From the NCBI GenBank assembly GCA_900321515.1, contig ONWI01000177.1, positions 1 to 10,677 on the forward strand: a stretch of 10,677 bases of DNA, in the 5' to 3' direction. Source of the stretch: an uncultured Eubacteriales bacterium. Lineage in GTDB: Bacteria; Bacillota; Clostridia; Oscillospirales; Acutalibacteraceae. Shown here piece by piece: positions 5,586 through 10,677 of this stretch. Below the pieces are notes generated by a model that was not told the origin of the DNA, ran no database searches, and was given only the letters and a program-made list of their open reading frames with translations. How positions within the stretch are numbered: position 1 is the first letter of the stretch; each line of letters starts with the position of its first letter. Position numbers and translations under genes: made by a program.

Positions 5586-6314
5586 TCAGCAGCATATCGT
5601 GACCGCCGTCACATTGTCGCCGCCGCCGTGTGCATTTGCCGTATCTATCAGCTTATCCACAGCCTCGCCGCCTTTGAGCTTGTAAAGAATCTTGAACATT
5701 TCCATGTCCTCAACATAATTGGAAAGCCCGTCACTGCACAGAAGAAGTATGTCTCCCTTTTCCACCGGACATTCGCAGTGATCAATGTCAAGCCTCGGCT
5801 TGACTCCAAGCGCACGGGTGATGAGGTTCCTCCTCGGATGAAAGCGCGCTTCCTGTTCGGTAAGCTCGCCCCGGTCAACCATGACCTGCACAACAGAATG
5901 ATCCACGGTCATCTGACGGAGATCTCCCTTGGCGTAAAGATATACCCTGCTGTCGCCCGCGTGCGCAATATAAGCAGTGTCCCCGCGGACTATTACAACA
6001 ACCACGGTGGTACCCATTCCGCGAAGCGAAATATCCTCCTGTGCCTCGATGTAAACCTTGATGTTTGCGGCATTCACCGCCCGGGCTATCATATCGCGTA
6101 TCTTGCTTGAGCTCATGTCGCTCGTGTAATTTGCCGTCAGGCGGGTGGAAATTTCCTCAACGGCCGTGCTGCTGGCGACATTGCCGCCATTTGCGCCTCC
6201 CATGCCGTCGCAGACCACAGCCCACGCGCTGCCGTCCTCAAAGAAGCCGTGCCGTTCCGCATCCTGATTGGAATGGCGCACCACTCCTCTGTCAGTCCTG
6301 CTGTATATTTCCAT
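5586..6314 (-). CDS. prpC: PP2C-type protein phosphatase, partner of PrkC
   Basis: Mn/Mg-dependent Ser/Thr phosphatase that reverses PrkC phosphorylation. The 242 residues match the usual single-domain bacterial length. Metal-binding and catalytic motifs are present: RHSNQD with Asp18, CDGMGG with Asp36-Gly37, GMGTT (99-103), GDSR (120-123), SDGLSNYV with Asp195, and GGDNVTAV with Asp233-Asn234. No signal peptide or membrane helix is seen, so it acts in the cytoplasm. The ATG at 6314 lies inside the end of rlmN (23-nt overlap) and has a strong GGAGGA just upstream, so rlmN and prpC are translationally coupled. A 97-nt gap with two small hairpins separates it from prkC; in many Firmicutes these two genes are closer or overlap. 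Confidence 0.96.
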   Translation of the reverse strand: MEIYSRTDRGVVRHSNQDAERHGFFEDGSAWAVVCDGMGGANGGNVASSTAVEEISTRLTANYTSDMSSSKIRDMIARAVNAANIKVYIEAQEDISLRGMGTTVVVVIVRGDTAYIAHAGDSRVYLYAKGDLRQMTVDHSVVQVMVDRGELTEQEARFHPRRNLITRALGVKPRLDIDHCECPVEKGDILLLCSDGLSNYVEDMEMFKILYKLKGGEAVDKLIDTANAHGGGDNVTAVTICC

Positions 6315-7371
6315 CGGATTCCTCCTTCTTCTTGCGCCGAAGCTGTCCGCACGACGCGTTTATGTCCGCACCCAGCGTTCTGCGCACGGTTGCCGTTATT
6401 CCCCTTGATTCCAGTATATTGATAAATCTCTGTATCTGCTTTGGTGACGAACGCTCATAGCTGTTACCCTTGACGGTATTTACGGGAATCAGATTTACAT
6501 GGCAGAGCATTCCCTTTAACTTGCCGGCAAGCTCAAGCGCGCACTCCTCGGTGTCGTTTTTGCCCTTTATGAGTGAATATTCAAACGAAATTCTTCTGTG
6601 AGTCGCCTCCGCGTATTTGCGGCATGCCGTGAGAAGCTGTCCGACATTCCACTTGTTGTTGACCGGCATCATCTCGCCGCGGAGCGCGTCGTTAGGCGCG
6701 TGCAGCGAAACCGACAGCGTAAACTGCGGCTTCATCTCTATCAGCCTGTATATTTTATCCACAAGTCCGCATGTGGACAGCGATATATGGCGCATTCCTA
6801 TGCCCTCCCCCTCCGTGTCGGATACAAGTTCAAGGAAGCGCATCACATTCTCAAAATTATCCAGCGGTTCGCCCATGCCCATAAGAACGATATTGGATAT
6901 GCGTATATCGTTGTCACGCTGGGCAACAGTTATCTGCGAAAGCATTTCGGCTGGACGGAGATTGCGGGCAAGTCCTCCCATGCCCGTCGCACAGAACCGG
7001 CAGCCCATGCGGCAGCCCGCCTGTGTGGATATGCATATGGTGTATCCGTGATGATAGCTCATAACGACGCTCTCGATATACTCACCATCGTCCAGCCTGA
7101 AAAGGTATTTTATGGTTCCATCATACGCCGAAATCAGTTTTTTTTCAACGGTTACATTGTATATGTAATAATTTTGTAATAAAGATGTCCGCATATCCTT
7201 GGAAATATTTGTCATTTCGTCAAAGGATTCCGCGCCCTTTGCATGAAGCCAGTCATAGACCTGATCCGCACGGAATTTCGGCAGCCCATGTTCCTTAAAG
7301 CTTTCGGTCAGTTCGGCTTTGGTCATGCTTTTAATATCTGCTTTGTTCTCGCTGCCGTTAATGCCCTGCAA
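6292..7371 (-). CDS. rlmN: Dual-specificity RNA methyltransferase RlmN
   Basis: Radical-SAM enzyme making 2-methyladenosine at A2503 of 23S rRNA and A37 of some tRNAs. The cluster motif is Cys120-x3-Cys124-x2-Cys127. The two other conserved cysteines are also present: Cys113, seven residues before the first cluster cysteine (as Cys118 in E. coli), and the methyl-carrying Cys341 in ASCGQLR. GEP (167-169), SLHAPND (222-228) and IPVN (295-298) also fit; length 359 is normal. The start is a TTG at 7371, 6 nt after the rsmB stop, with GAGGA very close. The first ATG (7326) falls inside the conserved N-terminal DIKSMTKAEL region and has no good site, so TTG is preferred. The 3' end overlaps prpC. 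Confidence 0.95.
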   Translation of the reverse strand: MQGINGSENKADIKSMTKAELTESFKEHGLPKFRADQVYDWLHAKGAESFDEMTNISKDMRTSLLQNYYIYNVTVEKKLISAYDGTIKYLFRLDDGEYIESVVMSYHHGYTICISTQAGCRMGCRFCATGMGGLARNLRPAEMLSQITVAQRDNDIRISNIVLMGMGEPLDNFENVMRFLELVSDTEGEGIGMRHISLSTCGLVDKIYRLIEMKPQFTLSVSLHAPNDALRGEMMPVNNKWNVGQLLTACRKYAEATHRRISFEYSLIKGKNDTEECALELAGKLKGMLCHVNLIPVNTVKGNSYERSSPKQIQRFINILESRGITATVRRTLGADINASCGQLRRKKKEESDGNIQQD

Positions 7372-7377
7372 AAGTCC

Positions 7378-8742
7378 TCAGTCCTTTTTTCTGACGGATG
7401 AGATAAAAAATCCGTCAGTATTGAAAATATGGGGAAAAAGCGTCAATGCCCAGTCCGGCTCGTCTATTGCCCGTTGGATTCCTTCCGGTAATTCAATGGG
7501 CAAGGTTTCAAATTCGTCATGATTTTTCAGAAATCTTTCCATTACGGAAATATTCTCGGCGGGATTGAGCGTGCATGTGGAATATATCAGCCTTCCGCCG
7601 CATCTGACGAGCTTTGAGGAATTCTCCAATATGCGGTATTGCAGCTCCGGAAGCCCTTCGATTTCTTCACGCGGCTTGCGCTTGATATCCGGCTTGCGAC
7701 GGATAATCCCAAGCCCGGAACAGGGCGCGTCGCAGAGAACCATGTCCGCGCACTCCGGCTCACATTCGCCAAGCGCGTCACGCAGAGTCGGTTCTATGCA
7801 TCTCAGCCCCAGACGCTTCGCGCCGCCCGCTATTAGCTCAACCCGATGGGGATGAAGGTCACATGAAATTATCCGTCCATCGCCGCCCATGAGCTCCGCC
7901 ATTGAAAAGCTCTTGCCACCGGGCGCCGCGCACACGTCATAAACCGTCTCTCCGCTCTCCGGCGACGCAACATAGCAGCAGAGCTGCGAAGAGGCGTCCT
8001 GCACATGAAACAGCCCCTCGTCAAATCCGGGCAGCGCGGTGATATCTCCCGTTTCCTCAATGACAACGCAGCCCGGAATCACCGGCAAAGCGGACGCTTT
8101 TATTCCGGCAGCCTCAAGCATGTTTACAAGGCTGTCGGTCGATATCCTGAGCGTATTGACCTTTAAAAATATCGGTGGACGTCCCTCAAGACTTCCGAGT
8201 ATCTTTTCGCAGATGTCATTTCCGTAGTTCCCGCGCCAGAGTTCAACCAGCCACAGAGGGCAGGAATAATTGATGCTGAGGTATTTTTCCGGCTGTTTTG
8301 CCGGGTCGGGCAGCCTCACCCGCCTGCCTTCCCGAATGAAACTGCGCAGCAGTCCGTTGATAAAACCTGTCGCACGGAACAGCTTCAGTCTTTTGGCGAG
8401 ATTGACACTCTCGTTGACCGCAGCGGAATCGGGCGTATTCATAAAGGCCATCTGATAAACAGCCATGCGAAGAATGCACCGAACTTCAGGCTCGATATGC
8501 GAACCGGCTTTGACATAGCTGCTTATTACATGGTCAAGATATTCTGTTTTTTCCAGCACGCCGTATACGAGGCGCGTGATGAAAGCCCTGTCGCGAGGCT
8601 CCGGGGCAGATGCCGCCAGAGCCTCGTTCAAGGCGATGTTTGAATATCCGCATTCCCCCTCCACACGCATGAGCACCCGGAAGGCAATCATGCGGGGATT
8701 GGGAGAATTTTTTTTGTTGAGATTATTTCTTTGATCAGGCAT
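7378..8742 (-). CDS. rsmB: 16S rRNA (cytosine-967-C5)-methyltransferase RsmB
   Basis: SAM-dependent enzyme methylating C967 (E. coli numbering) of 16S rRNA. The 454 residues comprise an N-terminal NusB-like helical RNA-binding domain (about 16-140, with AVNESVNLAKR at 108-118) and a C-terminal Rossmann methyltransferase domain. Motifs: VYDVCAAPGGKS (SAM binding, 267-278), acidic motif CDLHPHR (294-300), DAPCSG with Cys341 (338-343), STCTL with catalytic Cys390 (388-392), and the family ending PHIFNTDGFF (437-446). The two-cysteine arrangement is that of m5C enzymes. The ATG at 8742 lies 5 nt after the zinc-peptidase stop, with only a GA-rich weak site made of that gene's final Arg codons, which implies coupled translation. 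Confidence 0.95.
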   Translation of the reverse strand: MPDQRNNLNKKNSPNPRMIAFRVLMRVEGECGYSNIALNEALAASAPEPRDRAFITRLVYGVLEKTEYLDHVISSYVKAGSHIEPEVRCILRMAVYQMAFMNTPDSAAVNESVNLAKRLKLFRATGFINGLLRSFIREGRRVRLPDPAKQPEKYLSINYSCPLWLVELWRGNYGNDICEKILGSLEGRPPIFLKVNTLRISTDSLVNMLEAAGIKASALPVIPGCVVIEETGDITALPGFDEGLFHVQDASSQLCCYVASPESGETVYDVCAAPGGKSFSMAELMGGDGRIISCDLHPHRVELIAGGAKRLGLRCIEPTLRDALGECEPECADMVLCDAPCSGLGIIRRKPDIKRKPREEIEGLPELQYRILENSSKLVRCGGRLIYSTCTLNPAENISVMERFLKNHDEFETLPIELPEGIQRAIDEPDWALTLFPHIFNTDGFFISSVRKKD

Positions 8743-8747
8743 ACAAT

Positions 8748-9545
8748 TTATCTTCTTCTTCTGCCGCTGCCACTCACAATGAGGAATATTCTCAGGAAGC
8801 TGGCAAGCGAAGTGATGAGTGCCGCCACATAAGTCATCGCTGCGGCGGAGAGAACCTTCTTGACGCCCTTGGCGTCGGCGTCATTGGCAATGCCGAGATT
8901 TCTGATGTGATCCATCGCGCGGTGGCTTGCGTTGAATTCCACGGGAAGCGTCACAAGCTGGAAAATGGCAACTGTGGAATAAAGCGCAACGCCAACCCAC
9001 GCAAGCCAGTTGAATGCCGTGACGAAAAGTCCTATGAGAATCAGGATCATGGAAATATTCGAGCCGAAATTGGTGATCGGAATAACGGCGGAACGCACCT
9101 TATTGGGGAAATAATGCTCCGCATGCTGAATGGCGTGTCCTACCTCGTGGGCGGCTATGCCAATGGAAGCGACAGACGTGCCGCTGTAGACGTCGGGCGA
9201 GAGATTGACCGTATTGTTTCTGGGATCAAAATGGTCGGAAAGCGTGCCCTGCGTGATATTGATAGGAACAGAGGTCAGACCGTGATCGTCGAGTATCATT
9301 CTGGCAGCCTGCGCGCCGGTAATGCCACGGGAATTGGCTACCTTGGAATATTTGTTGTAAGCCGACTTCACCCTTGCCTGCGCGATAAGCGCAATGATCA
9401 TCGCGGGTATTACAAGAAGGATATACCACTGGTCAATATAATATCCTCCGAGTCCCAGACCGCCGATGGCGTTGCTTGTGTCTCTGTAAGCTCCGTAGTT
9501 GTTCATGCCGTCTGCCACGAGTGTTAATGCTCCATACGCAAACAT
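8748..9545 (-). CDS. Membrane zinc metallopeptidase, YugP-like
   Basis: Member of the Zn_peptidase_2 (YugP) family, a membrane protein common in Firmicutes and often found between fmt and rsmB. The signature HEVGH (133-137) supplies two zinc ligands and the catalytic Glu; Glu203 in PVEFNAS is the probable third ligand. Hydrophobic helices are at about 40-57, 152-178, 182-200 and 232-257. The protein ends in a run of arginines. Family members usually begin near the first helix (here DQWYILLVIPAM), so the first about 37 residues, rich in Gly, Tyr and Asn, are an N-terminal extension. ATG 9545 has an AGGCAGG tract about 10 nt upstream. The physiological substrate is not established, and why it sits among translation genes is unknown. 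Confidence 0.93.
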   Translation of the reverse strand: MFAYGALTLVADGMNNYGAYRDTSNAIGGLGLGGYYIDQWYILLVIPAMIIALIAQARVKSAYNKYSKVANSRGITGAQAARMILDDHGLTSVPINITQGTLSDHFDPRNNTVNLSPDVYSGTSVASIGIAAHEVGHAIQHAEHYFPNKVRSAVIPITNFGSNISMILILIGLFVTAFNWLAWVGVALYSTVAIFQLVTLPVEFNASHRAMDHIRNLGIANDADAKGVKKVLSAAAMTYVAALITSLASFLRIFLIVSGSGRRRR

Positions 9546-9592
9546 AATGTGTTTACCTGCCTTTCAGTTTATTGATATTTTAATCCCGCAAA

Positions 9593-10519
9593 TCAATGCA
9601 GAATTGTGCCCAAATCCAATTTGTGCCCCCTGAGATAATCCTGGGCAGTCATTCGCTTCTTGCCCTCCGCCTGAACTTCAAGCAGTTCTATTGCGCCGCT
9701 GCCGCATCTGACTGTCAGCGGATCGAGTGAAATTATCTCGCCGCACCTGGCTTCAGGATTATCCATGGCGGAGATCGCGCTGCGGTGAAGCTTCAGCTTT
9801 TTGCCTTCCAATACCGCAGTGGCAACCGGCCACGGTGAAAGCCCGCGTATCTGATCGTGAATTTCCTTTGCGCTGCGGCTCCAATCAACCGCGCAAAGCT
9901 CCTTGGTCAGCATCTTTGCATAACAGCTCTGTGAATCGTCCTGCTTTTGCGGCTTCAACTCGCCCTTTTCAAGCGCGTCGAGCGTTCTCACTATCAGCTC
10001 CGCCCCCATTGAGGAAAGTCTGTCGTGAAGCTCGCCGGCGGTTTCGTCAGGCAGAATGTCCGTTTCGCTGACAAGCAGCATGTCGCCGGTGTCAATTCCG
10101 GCGTCCATCTGCATAGTAGTCACGCCGGTCCTGCTCTCGCCGTCAATGACGCTCCACTGTATCGGCGCCGAGCCCCTGTACTTCGGCAGCAGCGAAGCAT
10201 GCACGTTGATGCATCCGAATTTCGGCGCGTCTAAAATCTCCTGCGGAAGTATCTTGCCATATGCTATGACAACGCCGACGTCAGGCTTAATATCATTGAA
10301 TATCGCAAGCGCCTCTCCGTCCCGCATGCTTTTGGGCTGATACACCGGAATGCCGTATTCGAGAGCCTTGACCTTGACCGGCGGGGGAGTCATTGCGTAT
10401 CCCCTGCCCTTGGGCTTGTCGGGCTGGGAAAAGACCGCCGCTATCTCATGTCCCGCAGCAACCAGGGAATCAATTGCGGGCGCCGAAAATTCGGGCGTGC
10501 CCATGAATATGATTCTCAT
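9593..10519 (-). CDS. fmt: Methionyl-tRNA formyltransferase
   Basis: Formylates initiator Met-tRNA using 10-formyl-tetrahydrofolate, the step that allows normal bacterial translation initiation. It begins MRIIFMGTPEFS, the typical family start, and has the signature SLLPKYRGSAPIQW (109-122). The catalytic set is present: Asn105 and His107 in NVHAS, and Asp143 in AGIDTGD. The C-terminal beta-barrel tRNA-binding domain covers about 205-308 (LSPWPVATA near 230 is a family block). Length 308 is normal. ATG 10519 has a good GAGGTGA 6 nt upstream. It is the first complete gene of the operon here. A def gene often lies upstream of fmt, but the adjacent upstream gene is a membrane protein instead. 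The next gene starts 47 nt beyond its stop. Confidence 0.96.
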   Translation of the reverse strand: MRIIFMGTPEFSAPAIDSLVAAGHEIAAVFSQPDKPKGRGYAMTPPPVKVKALEYGIPVYQPKSMRDGEALAIFNDIKPDVGVVIAYGKILPQEILDAPKFGCINVHASLLPKYRGSAPIQWSVIDGESRTGVTTMQMDAGIDTGDMLLVSETDILPDETAGELHDRLSSMGAELIVRTLDALEKGELKPQKQDDSQSCYAKMLTKELCAVDWSRSAKEIHDQIRGLSPWPVATAVLEGKKLKLHRSAISAMDNPEARCGEIISLDPLTVRCGSGAIELLEVQAEGKKRMTAQDYLRGHKLDLGTILH

Positions 10520-10566
10520 CGGAACTCACCTCGATTAATTCCATTATTTTTCATGCTGATTGGATT

Positions 10567-10677
10567 TCAGAATCCGAAAAAGCTCAGTCCCCCGGCAATG
10601 GCAGCCGCCATAAGGGGAAAGAGTACCAGACAACCTATCCACTTGCCGAGCTGAACCTTCACGGGGATGTAGGGGCG
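10567..10677 (-). CDS. C-terminal end of an unidentified membrane protein
   Basis: Thirty-six codons plus TGA (10567-10569) are open from the window edge. They end in a basic/polar segment (RPYIPVKVQLGKW) followed by a hydrophobic helix with small residues (CLVLFPLMAAAIAGGLSFFGF) at the very C-terminus. The frame ends 47 nt before the fmt ATG, with no clear terminator between, so co-transcription is likely. This is not the C-terminus of peptide deformylase. The family cannot be named from so short a piece, and it could be a short hydrophobic protein of which only this half is visible. Confidence 0.55.
   Translation of the reverse strand, partial: RPYIPVKVQLGKWIGCLVLFPLMAAAIAGGLSFFGF

Noticed and set aside
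6598..7179. Plus-strand open frame of 193 codons.
   Set aside because: Fully antisense to rlmN, which has all its catalytic motifs; it is a by-product of that gene's codon use.

Overview
The window looks like a chromosomal segment of a Firmicute in the class Clostridia, most likely an Oscillospirales/Ruminococcus-type gut bacterium. The evidence is the gene order fmt, YugP-like zinc peptidase, rsmB, rlmN, prpC, prkC, rsgA, thiN, which is a conserved Clostridia arrangement. A PASTA-type Ser/Thr kinase, an IS630-type transposase and a GC-rich multi-hairpin interspersed repeat also fit. The genus is an inference; no rRNA is present.

Every gene reads on the minus strand, so the operon runs from right to left. 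At the right edge (10567-10677) is the C-terminal end of a membrane protein. It is followed by fmt (initiator Met-tRNA formylation), a membrane zinc metallopeptidase, rsmB (16S rRNA m5C methylation), rlmN (23S rRNA/tRNA m2A methylation), prpC (PP2C phosphatase), prkC (kinase with three PASTA repeats), rsgA (30S assembly GTPase) and thiN (thiamine pyrophosphokinase). A DUF1810 gene follows thiN by 6 nt. Most junctions are tight (a 23-nt overlap, or gaps of 5, 6, 6 and 9 nt). The genes join translation initiation, ribosome modification and assembly to envelope-sensing phosphorylation. The usual rpe gene between rsgA and thiN is absent.

The main accessory find is a 298-bp non-autonomous element (2207-2504) inserted exactly at the rsgA stop codon. 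It has 17-bp terminal inverted repeats (16/17 match) and is flanked by a perfect 12-bp direct repeat, TGTTATTTTTGC, as expected for a target-site duplication. Its core holds four consecutive GC-rich hairpins, three of them of identical design (7-bp stem, 3-nt loop). A second, degraded end of the same family lies at 993-1028. Removing the element and one repeat restores a 41-nt rsgA-thiN gap, so rpe was already missing when it inserted.

The left 1 kb is lower in GC and mosaic. It holds a broken membrane-protein gene (603-964) and the 5' part of an IS630-like insertion sequence cut by the window edge. The transposase is split at an A8 run that makes a canonical A AAA AAA slippery site (-1 frameshift). 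Its ribosome binding site sits in the loop of a perfect 12-bp hairpin whose 5' arm overlaps the promoter -10 box. Such a layout would hide the site only in read-through transcripts. I found no CRISPR array, tRNA, rRNA or defence system.
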